A DNA stretch of 64,000 nucleotides from Acherontichlamydia pituitae (GCA_019634675.1 JAHCAX010000002.1:62001-126000); one strand, 5' to 3'. Shown: positions 17,556 through 26,659, counted from the first letter of the stretch. Translations and numbers: made by a program. Notes: generated by a model from the letters alone, not told the origin.

Positions 17556-17732
17556 TTAAGAGACTGTTAACGGATTTAGTTTCTGTCGATTTTTTGGACT
17601 TTTTCAGGAAATTTTGAGTCCGTTTGTTGGGGGTTATATCAGCTTTCGTATATTACCCCCAACAAACGGACTCAAAATTTACGAAAAATTCTCAAAAAAG
17701 CGACGAAACCTAAATCCGTTAACAGTCTCTAA
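17556..17732. repeat. Nested palindrome, repeat family B (complete copy)
   Basis: About 177 bp. The outer arms (AGAGACTGTTAACGGATTTA and its complement) are nearly perfect over ~30 bp. Inner arms run from ATTTTGAGTCCGTTTGTTGG to the mirrored block, around a short A/T-rich centre flanked by GGGGGTTATAT and ATATTACCCCC. A 67-codon frame across it is an artefact of the palindrome. It lies upstream of pssA. Confidence 0.75.
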
Positions 17733-18070
17733 GCCTAAAAAGTTGCAAAGTCGAGTAAAATGCAAAGGCCCAGCAATTACAATCTTCTCAAACTCAAAGG
17801 ATTTTTCCTATTGAAAAAAACCAAAAGTGTTAATGAGCCTATCCGCAATCTAGAAAAAAAAATTTGGTGACTCTATTGAGCGCTTTTCCTGGTTTTCTCC
17901 TCAAAAATATTATGAATATTCCCTCGTCGAAAAACACAAAAATCATCTCAAAATCTTCTCCCACCTTTTTCTCCCTAAATTGCGGATAGACTCATGCAAT
18001 TTTATTTTTACTCTCAATAAGGATAGGTTCATTGGCTATTTATCCTTCAGGTAGATAAAATCGTTTGTCT
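17733..18070. other. Intergenic stretch with a second long inverted repeat
   Basis: The imperfect arms at 17835 and 17977-17993 (CCTATCCGCAAT and ATTGCGGATAG) enclose ~140 bp of A/T-rich sequence without internal symmetry. A weakly similar stretch occurs at 55830-55880. No gene, RNA or clear promoter for dus was recognised here. Confidence 0.4.
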
Positions 18071-19054
18071 ATGGCGCTTCTTCCAACAGACAAAAACGGT
18101 TGTCCCTACCTGATCCTTGCCCCGATGGAAGGGGTCGGGGACCGCTGTTTCCGCAGGGCAATGGCCTCTATCGGGGGCTTTGATGAGGCCGTGACCGATT
18201 TTTTGCGGGTCCCGAGCAACGCCCATGTGCAAAGCCTTGCCCGCTTCTATGAGGCGGAGGAGACCAAGCCGATCCCGCTCGCCGCTCAACTGATGGGCTC
18301 CGACATCGAACTGATGGCGGCGATGGCTAAAGAAGTGGAAAAAAGAGGGGCTCCCCGCATCGATCTTAATTGCGGCTGCCCCTCCAATACCGTTACAGGG
18401 CGCGGCGCAGGTTCGAGCCTGCTGAAAGACCCCGCTCTTCTGAACCAAGTGGCATCAGCAATGGTTAAAGCTGTCCGCATCCCGGTCACGATCAAAATGC
18501 GCTCCGGCTATGATGATACAAACCTCTTCCATGAAAATCTTCTTGCTGCCCAAGAAAGCGGCGTCCGCTATATCACGCTGCATCCCCGCACCAAGGCCGA
18601 CGGATACGGCCCTCCTGCAAAATGGGAACTGATCGCAGCAGCAAAAGAGATCCTGAAGATCCCGATTGTCGGAAATGGCGATATTCTTACAGTTGAAGAT
18701 GCGCTCCGGATGTTAAAATTGACGAACTGCGATGCTCTCATGATCGGACGGGGAAGCGTGATCAATCCGTTTATCTTTCACCAGATCCGCGCCCACTTTG
18801 GAATGACAATTTATCTGCCTAAATGGGAAGATCTCCTGTCTTTTCTGCAAACTTACATCTCAGAGATTCCCTTGGAAAGCACGGAACGGCTGAAGATCAA
18901 TAAAATGAAGCAGCTCATGGGATTCTTGTTCAAAGCAAATCCGATCCTTGCCGAGCTGCGGCAGACAATGTTGACGACAACGTACAAAGATTTCACATCT
19001 TTCTACGATTTTGCCATTTCTCTTCTGAAAGAAGGTTGGCAAACAAATCGATGA
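18071..19054 (+). CDS. dus: tRNA-dihydrouridine synthase
   Basis: 327 residues from the ATG; a TTG two codons upstream is also in frame and neither has a strong ribosome site. The FMN TIM-barrel shows LAPMEGVGD at the start, DLNCGCPSNTV (catalytic Cys), GRGAGSSLL, TIKMRSGYDD, TLHPRTK, IVGNGDI and MIGRGSVINPF. It reduces uridine to dihydrouridine in tRNA D-loops using NADPH. The size fits DusA/B/C; which tRNA position it modifies cannot be told. Located between repeat elements and the nrd operon leader. Confidence 0.9.
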   Translation: MALLPTDKNGCPYLILAPMEGVGDRCFRRAMASIGGFDEAVTDFLRVPSNAHVQSLARFYEAEETKPIPLAAQLMGSDIELMAAMAKEVEKRGAPRIDLNCGCPSNTVTGRGAGSSLLKDPALLNQVASAMVKAVRIPVTIKMRSGYDDTNLFHENLLAAQESGVRYITLHPRTKADGYGPPAKWELIAAAKEILKIPIVGNGDILTVEDALRMLKLTNCDALMIGRGSVINPFIFHQIRAHFGMTIYLPKWEDLLSFLQTYISEIPLESTERLKINKMKQLMGFLFKANPILAELRQTMLTTTYKDFTSFYDFAISLLKEGWQTNR

Positions 19055-19195
19055 TCTCGATTTTGCAACAACCTTAGATTGGTTAACGGACTCTTAAAAA
19101 TCAAAAATCCTAATCGCTTCATTTTTTGCGCGTTGGAAATCTTGCGGATTTTTTTTTTCGCGCATTTCTCATTTATGTGGACGAAAAGCGAAAGT

Positions 19196-19211
19196 CTACT
19201 ATATATGGTGT
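19196..19211 (+). promoter_or_regulatory. NrdR box 1
   Basis: ctaCTATATATGGTGT matches 13 of 16 positions of the NrdR consensus (acaCwAtATaTwGtgt). It lies upstream of the nrdAB leader and is paired with a second box starting exactly 32 bp later, the helical spacing typical of tandem NrdR sites. Confidence 0.7.
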
Positions 19212-19227
19212 ATATAGAAACACATGA

Positions 19228-19243
19228 CTACTAGATGTAGTAG
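19228..19243 (+). promoter_or_regulatory. NrdR box 2
   Basis: ctaCTAGATGTAGTAG keeps the central C-T-A, A-T and T-A-G-T positions of the NrdR consensus and shares the first five bases with box 1. Start-to-start distance is 32 bp. The box is itself palindromic, so in RNA it would also form a small hairpin. Confidence 0.6.
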
Positions 19244-19255
19244 CGACGAACTGGA

Positions 19256-19608
19256 CAGTAAATAGCTCAATCAGCAATACTTGTACTGAAAACAACGCTC
19301 CTCATCTGAGTTTAGAGTAGATCTCCTGCAGGAAAGCAGAACAAGCTGTGCAAGAGATCTAGTACCGAAAAGATTTCACGAAGAAACCAGTTCGTGAAAT
19401 GGGTTCGGTATACGCAGAGTGATTCAAAAGTTGGAATTTAGCAAAGCTGACGCCCAGAATTTGGTCCAGGCTTCAGCCGTCGGCGAAGCAGAGCATGTGA
19501 ATGCACATGGTCGATGCAGGCGGGGCCAAAGACTGGGATGCAAGCAAAGCCAAAACCAATTTTTGAATCACGATGTGTATATCATCCCACCAAATGCATG
19601 CAGTTGCA
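19256..19608 (+). ncRNA. Structured leader RNA upstream of nrdAB (class unknown)
   Basis: Paired elements in order: 7-bp stem 19319-19325/19354-19360; hairpin 19363-19369/19404-19410 containing a 9-bp stem 19374-19382/19391-19399; a 16-bp helix 19419-19434/19556-19571 with one G-U pair. The 16-bp helix encloses a stem at 19453-19467/19523-19537 and two small hairpins, 19470-19489 and 19494-19509, making a three-way junction. A terminator follows at 19609. I see no signatures of RNase P RNA, tmRNA, 6S, SRP RNA, T-box or cobalamin riboswitch. It may be a cis-acting nrdAB leader or a free small RNA. An 81-codon frame (19419-19664) lacks a ribosome site and is rejected. Confidence 0.55.
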
Positions 19609-19643
19609 GTCCCTTGGATCCAAGGGACCGGGGGATTTTTTTT
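19609..19643 (+). terminator. Terminator-like hairpin in front of nrdA
   Basis: The 8-bp stem GTCCCTTG/CAAGGGAC with a GATC loop is followed, after CGGGGGA, by eight T. An outer ATCCC (19584) can pair with GGGAT directly before the T-run and extend the stem to it. It lies about 65 bp before the nrdA start, so it would either end a separate RNA or act as an attenuator. Confidence 0.6.
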
Positions 19644-19708
19644 ATAAATAATCGGTCGGGTTGAACGGCCTGGAACAAATCATCCATTCCTTAAGGAGAA
19701 CACGAACT

Positions 19709-22700
19709 ATGTCACGCAAATCATCTTCTTCTGAAAGCAGTCCTTCAACCGTTCTTCGAGAAAAATCGACCGCTTCGCCTACCGCTGCAGAAATTGCAAC
19801 CATCATTAAGGAAGACGCCAAGCCATCTCAAGATAAGATGCAGCGCTTCGCGATTGTGAAACGCAACGGGTCGATCGTCCCGTTCCGCCGCGACAGGATC
19901 CATCGCGCTGTCGAAGCAGCGTTCCGCGACACGAAAAAAGTTGCAAAGAGCGATGAGACTCCGGCCGACATGGCGGTTGTCATCGAAGAGATGACCGATC
20001 TCGTCATCAACCATCTGTACACATTGGCATCCAAAGGAGCCTCGCTTACTGTAGAAGGGATTCAAGACCAAGTCGAAGTCGTCCTCATGAAAGCAGGCCA
20101 TCTCGATGTCGCCCGCGACTACATCATCTATCGCGACCAGCATAAAGCGCTTCGGGAAGATTCTCCTCAAAATCTTAAGATGCTGCGCGAAGACGGCACG
20201 CTTGTCCGCTTCAATCCGATGAAAGTCGCTTCTTCGATCGAAGATGCTTTCCGCCGCACACAACAATTGGACGGTCCTGCCACTCCTGAAATGATCGAAG
20301 CTGTGAACATCCAAACACAAAAAGTGGTCGCACGCGCTGCAGCGATTGCCAAATCCGGACAGCAGCTCCATGCAGCATTGATCCAAGATGAAATTGAGAA
20401 CCAACTGATGCGGGATGGCTACTTCCATGTCGCCAAAGACTTCATTATCCATCGGGCATCGATCGGCGGCACAATTCAAGCGCCTGCCGCTCCGGCTCCA
20501 ATGGTCGATGAAAAAGAGATGCGCCAGTTCACTGTCGTTGGAAATGATGGCGTCACGCGGACAATTACCGAAGCACAGTTGCGGGGACGCTTAAAATTTG
20601 CCTGCCGCGGGCTGGAAGATGTCGTCTCGTCAGAAGAATTGTTGGAAAGCTCGGTCGCCAACTTTTACGAAGGGATGAAAGAAAGCGAAGTGGACCTGGC
20701 CAACATGATGGCCTCCCGTGCTAAAATCGAGTTCGAGCCAGCTTATTCCAATGTGGCCAGCAGGCTTCTATTGGACTCCCTTTATAGAGAATCCATGGGG
20801 ATCACCGCCTCCGATCCAAACCTCGAGTCGGCGCACCGCGACTACTTTAAAAAGTATCTCAAGCACGCTATCAGCATCCATCGGATCCATCCTGACCTCC
20901 TCTCCTTCGACCTCGACAAGCTCTCCCGGGCAATGCAGCTGCAGCGCGACGACAAGTTCACCTATTTAGGTCTGCAAACCCTCTACGACCGCTACTTTAT
21001 CCATGAAGAACAACGCAGATTGGAAACTCCCCAAATTTTCTGGATGCGCGTCGCAATGGGCCTTGCTCTTTCTGAAAAAGAAAAAAAGAACGAGCGCGCC
21101 ATCGAGTTCTACGACACCCTCTCTAATTTCCTCTTTGTCTCCGGCACGCCGACACTCTTTAATTCAGGGACGATGCATCCTCAGCTCAGCTCATGCTACC
21201 TATCGACTGTAATGGACGATCTTCACCACATCTTTAAAGTGGTCGCCGACGATGCCCAGCTCTCAAAATGGGCAGGAGGGATCGGCAACGACTGGACTAA
21301 CGTCCGAGCGACAGGAGCCTCGATCCGCGGAACAAACGGCCGAAGCCAAGGCGTGATCCCCTTTTTAAAAGTTGCCAACGACACTGCCGTTGCCGTCAAC
21401 CAAGGAGGAAAACGCAAAGGGGCAATGTGCGCCTACTTAGAGACATGGCACCTCGACATCGAAGACTTCCTCGAACTGCGTAAAAATACAGGAGACGAGA
21501 GAAGACGCACCCACGATATGAACACAGCCAACTGGATCCCCGACGTCTTTATGAAGCGGGTCTCTTCAAACGGGATGTGGACTCTCTTCAGTCCGAGCGA
21601 TGTTCCCGATCTGCACGACCTTTACGGAGATGCGTTTGAAAAGCGGTACAACGAATACGAGAAAATGGCTGATGAAGGAAAGATCAAGCTCTTTAAGAGG
21701 ATCGAAGCTCTGCAGCTATGGAGAAAGATGCTCAGCATGCTCTTTGAAACAGGGCATCCATGGGTCACCTTCAAAGATCCTTCCAACATCCGCTCACCGC
21801 AAGACCATACCGGCGTTGTGCACAGCTCGAACCTCTGCACAGAGATCCTGCTGAACACCTCTGCAGATGAGACTGCGGTCTGCAACTTAGGCTCTATCAA
21901 CCTGCCTGAGCACATGACCGATAAAGGCATCGATGAGAAAAAACTTGCCGCGACAATCCGCACAGCAGTCCGGATGCTCGACAACGTGATCGACATCAAC
22001 TTCTATCCGACAGCCGAGTCCCGCAACGCCAACTTGCGCCACAGACCTATCGGGATGGGACTCATGGGATTCCAAGACGCCCTCTATATGCTTAATATCA
22101 GCTATGCAAGCCACGAAGCGGTTGCCTTTTCCGATACGAGCATGGAGCTGATCTCTTATTATGCGATCCTCTCTTCCAGCGAGCTGGCAAAAGAGCGGGG
22201 CACCTATTCCACCTATAAAGGTTCTAAGTGGGACCGAGGGCTTCTTCCGATCGACACGATCGCCCTTCTTGAAAAAGAAAGGGGCGGCCACCTCGATATG
22301 GACCGGAGCATGTCGCTCGATTGGACGCCTGTCCGCGAGTCGATCAAAAAATATGGAATGCGCAACAGCAATACGATGGCGATCGCTCCGACAGCGACGA
22401 TCTCCAATATCACCGGCATCACCCAATCGATCGAGCCGATGTACAAACACCTGTTTGTCAAATCGAACCTCTCCGGTGAGTTCACCATTCCGAACACATT
22501 CCTCGTCCAACGCTTGAAAGCCCTTAAACTTTGGGACCACGAGATGCTCGACGACCTGAAGTATTTCGATGGATCGATCACCGAGATCGAAAGGATCCCC
22601 GACGATGTCAAACAGCTTTTCCTCACAGCGTTCGAGATCGAGCCTGATTGGCTGATCGAATGTGGAAGCAGACGGCAAAAGTGGATCGATATGGGACAAT

Positions 22701-22993
22701 CCCTCAACCTCTACCTCGCTGAGCCAAGCGGTAAAAAATTGCACCAGATGTACCTGTTCGCCTGGACAAAAGGGTTGAAGACAACCTACTACCTCCGCTC
22801 CCTCGGAGCAACCCAAATTGAGAAGTCGACCACAGACATCAACAAACGAGGCCTGCAGCCGCGCTGGATGAAGAACAAGTCGGCTTCGAGCAATGTCCAA
22901 CTTCAGCGGGAAGATGAACAAAAACCTGTTGAAGCAAAGAAAGATAAGCCGATCGCCTGCAGCATGGAAGAAGGCTGCGAGAGCTGTCAGTGA
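19709..22993 (+). CDS. nrdA: Ribonucleoside-diphosphate reductase, alpha subunit (class I)
   Basis: 1094 residues; AAGGAG lies 10 nt before the ATG. A TTG 16 codons earlier is less likely. Residues ~45-140 and ~150-245 are two clear ATP-cone domains (RFAIVKRNGSIVPFRRDRI; LKMLREDGTLVRFNPMKV). Residues ~268-360 (FTVVGNDGVTRTITEAQL) look like a third, degenerate one. The catalytic barrel has SGTMHPQLSSCYLS, NLCTEILLNTSADETAVCNLGSINL-type NxCxE active site, and a C-terminal redox tail with three Cys (CSMEEGCESCQ). Makes dNDPs from NDPs with NrdB. Stacked cones are typical of chlamydial R1 and imply layered allosteric control. Operon with nrdB, 29 nt apart. Confidence 0.96.
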   Translation: MSRKSSSSESSPSTVLREKSTASPTAAEIATIIKEDAKPSQDKMQRFAIVKRNGSIVPFRRDRIHRAVEAAFRDTKKVAKSDETPADMAVVIEEMTDLVINHLYTLASKGASLTVEGIQDQVEVVLMKAGHLDVARDYIIYRDQHKALREDSPQNLKMLREDGTLVRFNPMKVASSIEDAFRRTQQLDGPATPEMIEAVNIQTQKVVARAAAIAKSGQQLHAALIQDEIENQLMRDGYFHVAKDFIIHRASIGGTIQAPAAPAPMVDEKEMRQFTVVGNDGVTRTITEAQLRGRLKFACRGLEDVVSSEELLESSVANFYEGMKESEVDLANMMASRAKIEFEPAYSNVASRLLLDSLYRESMGITASDPNLESAHRDYFKKYLKHAISIHRIHPDLLSFDLDKLSRAMQLQRDDKFTYLGLQTLYDRYFIHEEQRRLETPQIFWMRVAMGLALSEKEKKNERAIEFYDTLSNFLFVSGTPTLFNSGTMHPQLSSCYLSTVMDDLHHIFKVVADDAQLSKWAGGIGNDWTNVRATGASIRGTNGRSQGVIPFLKVANDTAVAVNQGGKRKGAMCAYLETWHLDIEDFLELRKNTGDERRRTHDMNTANWIPDVFMKRVSSNGMWTLFSPSDVPDLHDLYGDAFEKRYNEYEKMADEGKIKLFKRIEALQLWRKMLSMLFETGHPWVTFKDPSNIRSPQDHTGVVHSSNLCTEILLNTSADETAVCNLGSINLPEHMTDKGIDEKKLAATIRTAVRMLDNVIDINFYPTAESRNANLRHRPIGMGLMGFQDALYMLNISYASHEAVAFSDTSMELISYYAILSSSELAKERGTYSTYKGSKWDRGLLPIDTIALLEKERGGHLDMDRSMSLDWTPVRESIKKYGMRNSNTMAIAPTATISNITGITQSIEPMYKHLFVKSNLSGEFTIPNTFLVQRLKALKLWDHEMLDDLKYFDGSITEIERIPDDVKQLFLTAFEIEPDWLIECGSRRQKWIDMGQSLNLYLAEPSGKKLHQMYLFAWTKGLKTTYYLRSLGATQIEKSTTDINKRGLQPRWMKNKSASSNVQLQREDEQKPVEAKKDKPIACSMEEGCESCQ

Positions 22994-23022
22994 AATAAAA
23001 ATTAATTAAGGAGAAAAGGACC

Positions 23023-24096
23023 ATGATTACATTTGATGATGTAGACACAGAAGCCCAATCAAAAGAAGGCTCAGCGACTGAAAAACGGGTCAACGTGAGC
23101 CAAAAAAGGCTCATCAACTGTAATCAGGTCGACGTCAACCAATTGATGCCGCTCAAGTACAAATGGGCTTGGGAGCATTACCTCAACGGCTGCGCCAATC
23201 ATTGGATGCCGACCGAAGTGCCGATGGGAAAAGACATCGAGCTCTGGAAGTCGAACTCTCTTTCAGAAGATGAGCGGCGCGTCATCATGAGGAACTTAGG
23301 TTTTTTCAGCACAGCGGAAAGCTTGGTCGGCAACAACATCGTCCTTGCGATCTTCAAGCATGTGACGAACCCAGAAGTGCGCCAGTACCTGCTCCGCCAA
23401 GCCTTCGAAGAAGCGATCCACACCCACACATTTCTCTACATCGTTGAATCATTGACCCTCAACCAAGGGGAAGTGTTCAACATGTACAATGAGATCAACT
23501 CGATCAACGACAAAGACAAGTTCGAAATGGAACTGACAGCCGATATCCTTAACCCCAATTTCACAACGTCAACACCAGAAGGCGCCCAAAAGTTCTTGGA
23601 GAACCTGATCGGTTACTACCTCATCATGGAAGGGATCTTCTTCTACAGCGGGTTTGTGATGATCCTCTCCTTCCACCGGCAAAATAAAATGACGGGGATC
23701 GGAGAGCAGTTCCAGTACATTCTGCGCGACGAAACGATCCATCTTAACTTCGGCATCGACCTGATCAACGGGATCAAAGAGGAAAACCCAGAGATCTGGA
23801 CGCCAGAGTTCCAAGACCATATCGTCAACAAGATCAAACAAGCCGTCGAGCTAGAGATCAAGTATGCGCAAGACTGCTTGCCGCGCGGGATCCTTGGACT
23901 CACAGCGCCGATGTTCCGCGAATATGTCCAATATATCGCGGACCGCAGATTAGAAAGGATCGGGCTGAAAGCGCAGTACCGCTCAAAAAATCCTTTCCCA
24001 TGGATGAGCGAAACGATCGATTTGGGCAAAGAGAAAAATTTCTTTGAAACCCGGGTCACCGAATACCAGTCATCTTCTTCTTTAAGCTGGTCTTAA
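23023..24096 (+). CDS. nrdB: Ribonucleoside-diphosphate reductase, beta subunit (class Ic)
   Basis: 357 residues; AAGGAG lies upstream of the ATG. Metal ligands are E99 (STAES), E130 and H133 (FEEAIHTH), and the later E and H of YILRDETIHLNFG. Residue 137, which holds the radical Tyr in ordinary R2 proteins, is Phe (EAIHTHTF). This is the hallmark of the chlamydial class Ic subunit, which uses a Mn/Fe cofactor instead of a tyrosyl radical. The C-terminus is Ser-rich (EYQSSSSLSWS) and would bind NrdA. Second gene of the nrdAB operon, followed by an intrinsic terminator. Confidence 0.96.
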   Translation: MITFDDVDTEAQSKEGSATEKRVNVSQKRLINCNQVDVNQLMPLKYKWAWEHYLNGCANHWMPTEVPMGKDIELWKSNSLSEDERRVIMRNLGFFSTAESLVGNNIVLAIFKHVTNPEVRQYLLRQAFEEAIHTHTFLYIVESLTLNQGEVFNMYNEINSINDKDKFEMELTADILNPNFTTSTPEGAQKFLENLIGYYLIMEGIFFYSGFVMILSFHRQNKMTGIGEQFQYILRDETIHLNFGIDLINGIKEENPEIWTPEFQDHIVNKIKQAVELEIKYAQDCLPRGILGLTAPMFREYVQYIADRRLERIGLKAQYRSKNPFPWMSETIDLGKEKNFFETRVTEYQSSSSLSWS

Positions 24097-24116
24097 ACTT
24101 TTCATTCTCCTTGTCT

Positions 24117-24138
24117 AGCGCGGTATTTTTACCGCGCT
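24117..24138 (+). terminator. Intrinsic terminator of nrdAB
   Basis: A perfect 9-bp stem AGCGCGGTA/TACCGCGCT with a TTTT loop, followed by TT, lies 20 bp after the nrdB stop. Confidence 0.8.
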
Positions 24139-24224
24139 TTCATACTCATAAATTGTATTGGCCACAGGAAAAGCAAAAAGCGATAAAATAGGTCGATCAA
24201 AACCTATCAAGACTGAATTTTATC

Positions 24225-25613
24225 ATGCCTAGTAGTTTAAATTTGGATCCAGTCGTCCGCACGCAGCTTACAGAAACTGCCCGCGCGCTCTATGAACGGA
24301 ACGAAACTGCTGCGCAACAGACGATCCAGCAACTTTCCCCTGCGCTCCAAAATACGATCTACTTCAAGCTATGGCAAGCTGCCGGCAGCCCAACTCAAGA
24401 GACGCGTCCCGATATTGCGCACGCCGACTTCGGAAGGCTAGCTTTCTTTAGCCAGGAAGGACGCACAGCAACGCTGCAGCAAAAGATCGGCGCAGTTGAA
24501 ACTGTTCTTACAGACCTTATCGAAGAAGCGCTGCGCAATCAGCAACCCGCATCGGAAGGAACTCCCCTTGATGGTGAACGGGTCCAGCTCAATTGCTTCT
24601 ACGACTGCGGCTTCGATCCCCGGTTTTCAGAAGATGGGAACGTCTATCTCACACAACCTAAGAGTTCCTGGACCGACTGCATCAAGATCATCCAAGAAGT
24701 GGTCGCAACGATCCTCTTTACACTCAAAGCTTATCTTAGCTGCAATAGCGAAGAGAGAAATTTGCGCCAGCTTATCCTCTCCTCCGAAAAACTAGAGAGG
24801 CAATGCTCCCGCTACGCATACGATGGCCAAGTCGCAGCTTCCTATGATGGATATTCGATCGGCCTGTTTCCTACAGCAGAACATGACCTCTTTGAAAAAT
24901 TAAGCTCCCTCTTTAAAGCAATCCACCCTGATGAAGCCCATCCGCCACGATTGTTTCCAAGCGAACTGCTGCATTCCATCCATGCCATCAACAAGCCCCA
25001 AACTCAAACGTGGGATGCCGATCGGGCTAGCCCTCCTCCTTGGGACAACGGCGACCTCGATAGAAGCGCACGATGGGGATTATTCCGATTATGCTCCGGC
25101 GTGTACGAGAACCCAACCCGCCTGGACCGGTTCGAGAACAACTATGTTCCCCACTATATCTTTATCCATGCGATCAAAGCGAGCAGCGCCGAGCTGAAAT
25201 CTGCCTGCCGCTCGCTGCGTACAGCCCTTTCAGAGATCACGACCGACATGAGCTCAGCAACATCATTAGATGCTTGCAAAGAAAGGATCACCCCTCAGAT
25301 CGAGCGGCTGAAAGCCTGCTGGGACCGCTACGTCCAATCGCACGAGCTTTTAACTGAAGTGCAGCCGGTCTTTTCCCAAACCGACCACTTTGCTAAAACC
25401 CATGAAGTCCATCGATGGGAAAGCTACATCCCTTCCTTCTTAATGGACTCCTATCGGGAATACTGCTGCGCAAATTATGGCGCGAGCCACCACTTTTCCG
25501 ACTACGCATCTCAACAAGGGTATGACTCGATGAAGGCCGCATTCGAAGGACCATTGAGCCAAACCCGCACCGGAAGGTTCCTTGCAGCTAGAGAGCAAGA
25601 AACCCATACTTAA
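24225..25613 (+). CDS. Hypothetical protein, unknown function
   Basis: 462 residues starting MPSSLNLDPVV. No clear ribosome site, signal peptide, membrane segment or known motif. Largely helical, with several Cys and Trp residues (WTDCIKIIQE; FYDCGFDPRF). Codon use resembles its neighbours. It is monocistronic, downstream of the nrdB terminator. I do not recognise the family; a lineage-restricted chlamydial protein is the likeliest reading. Confidence 0.55.
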   Translation: MPSSLNLDPVVRTQLTETARALYERNETAAQQTIQQLSPALQNTIYFKLWQAAGSPTQETRPDIAHADFGRLAFFSQEGRTATLQQKIGAVETVLTDLIEEALRNQQPASEGTPLDGERVQLNCFYDCGFDPRFSEDGNVYLTQPKSSWTDCIKIIQEVVATILFTLKAYLSCNSEERNLRQLILSSEKLERQCSRYAYDGQVAASYDGYSIGLFPTAEHDLFEKLSSLFKAIHPDEAHPPRLFPSELLHSIHAINKPQTQTWDADRASPPPWDNGDLDRSARWGLFRLCSGVYENPTRLDRFENNYVPHYIFIHAIKASSAELKSACRSLRTALSEITTDMSSATSLDACKERITPQIERLKACWDRYVQSHELLTEVQPVFSQTDHFAKTHEVHRWESYIPSFLMDSYREYCCANYGASHHFSDYASQQGYDSMKAAFEGPLSQTRTGRFLAAREQETHT

Positions 25614-25840
25614 ACGCACTCTGACCTTCTGTCCCATTCTGCTATCCTATTTGGATACCCTCTTTCCATAATATAAATTCATAAATCATTCATAATCTGA
25701 TACTTAAAACAACAACATCAAGTAAAAAAAATAATTCAATGAAAATTAAATTTTCTCAAAATTAAAATTCAACTAAACTGTCATTTTAATTATAATTTAG
25801 CAACGAAAGAAACATTAAAAATAAAAAAAGGGGGATTTTT

Positions 25841-26644
25841 ATGGCTTTTTTTGTACATGCACTTGGAGTCACAGGTAACGTTCTATACGGAAGACCACAG
25901 CTTCCAAGCTTTGTCGATGATTTTAAAAAACTAGCTAAGTTCATCGGCAGCCAACTACCGCAAAAGGAGGGCCCGGCAAAAATAGAAAGCTTGCTAACTC
26001 GAGCTAACCAACTCAAAAGTTCAGATGGACAAACTCAGTTAACACAAAGCACTCGGCAAGAGATCTTAAGACGAAAAGATGACCTGATCGGACAATATGA
26101 GGCAATCTGCGGAAAATTTTTCAAAGACCCTAGCTCTCCTATCTTCCAAGCCTGGGAACGTTTTGAACAAGCGGAAACAGCATATAACAATTCCAATGCT
26201 ACACCCTTTGACCAGACAAATCCTGTTGCTACAGACGCCAATGAAGAGGTCGTTCAATCTTTCCAAGCCTTTTTGGCTCTCGATCATCAGGCCCGCGGCC
26301 TATTTCAACAGCTGGCCGACCTCGGTTCGACAATAAAATCCGATCCTGAGCTTCTCCACGCTTTGGAAAATGAAAAAAGCGCAAATCCATCCAGCCCGCA
26401 GTCCGATGAAGAAGTTCGCCATCAGTATGTCGTCGAACTCATGCTCGCCGCACCCGAAAATCCAGACCAAGCCTTAAGTGAAATTGTTGCGAAAAAGACC
26501 AAAACAAAGCTTGAAAATATTCAACGACAAGTCAATGTGCAAATACACAACACCGGGATCGATTGGAACAAAACAACAGCCTATGGACTGACTGCCGTTG
26601 TTGTTCCTTCTGCAGCTTATCTCACTAACTTGTACTACAGCTAA
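25841..26644 (+). CDS. Hypothetical protein with C-terminal hydrophobic segment
   Basis: 267 residues; an AGGGGG site lies 6 nt before the ATG. Upstream is ~200 bp of very A/T-rich DNA with a TATAAT at 25791. The protein is helical and acidic and ends in a hydrophobic stretch (TAYGLTAVVVPSAAYLTNLYY) that could be a tail anchor. No domain is recognised. The AT-rich leader and tail-anchor-like end resemble other accessory, possibly host-directed, genes here, but this is only suggestive. A strong hairpin follows the stop. Confidence 0.5.
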   Translation: MAFFVHALGVTGNVLYGRPQLPSFVDDFKKLAKFIGSQLPQKEGPAKIESLLTRANQLKSSDGQTQLTQSTRQEILRRKDDLIGQYEAICGKFFKDPSSPIFQAWERFEQAETAYNNSNATPFDQTNPVATDANEEVVQSFQAFLALDHQARGLFQQLADLGSTIKSDPELLHALENEKSANPSSPQSDEEVRHQYVVELMLAAPENPDQALSEIVAKKTKTKLENIQRQVNVQIHNTGIDWNKTTAYGLTAVVVPSAAYLTNLYYS

Positions 26645-26659
26645 GCTATTTCTACATTC

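Noticed and set aside
17614..17814. 66-codon frame downstream of pssA
   Set aside because: It lies mostly inside the 17556-17732 palindrome, has no ribosome site, and its apparent sequence is produced by the inverted repeat.
19212..19643. RNase P RNA, tmRNA, 6S or riboswitch identity for the nrdA leader
   Set aside because: The conserved GAGGAAAGUCC and ACAGAA blocks of RNase P, the tag frame and CCA end of tmRNA, the T-box GGUGG and the B12-box are all absent; reported as unassigned instead.
19419..19664. 81-codon frame in the nrdA leader
   Set aside because: It starts exactly at the 16-bp helix, covers the three-way junction and terminator, has no ribosome site and no protein-like composition.
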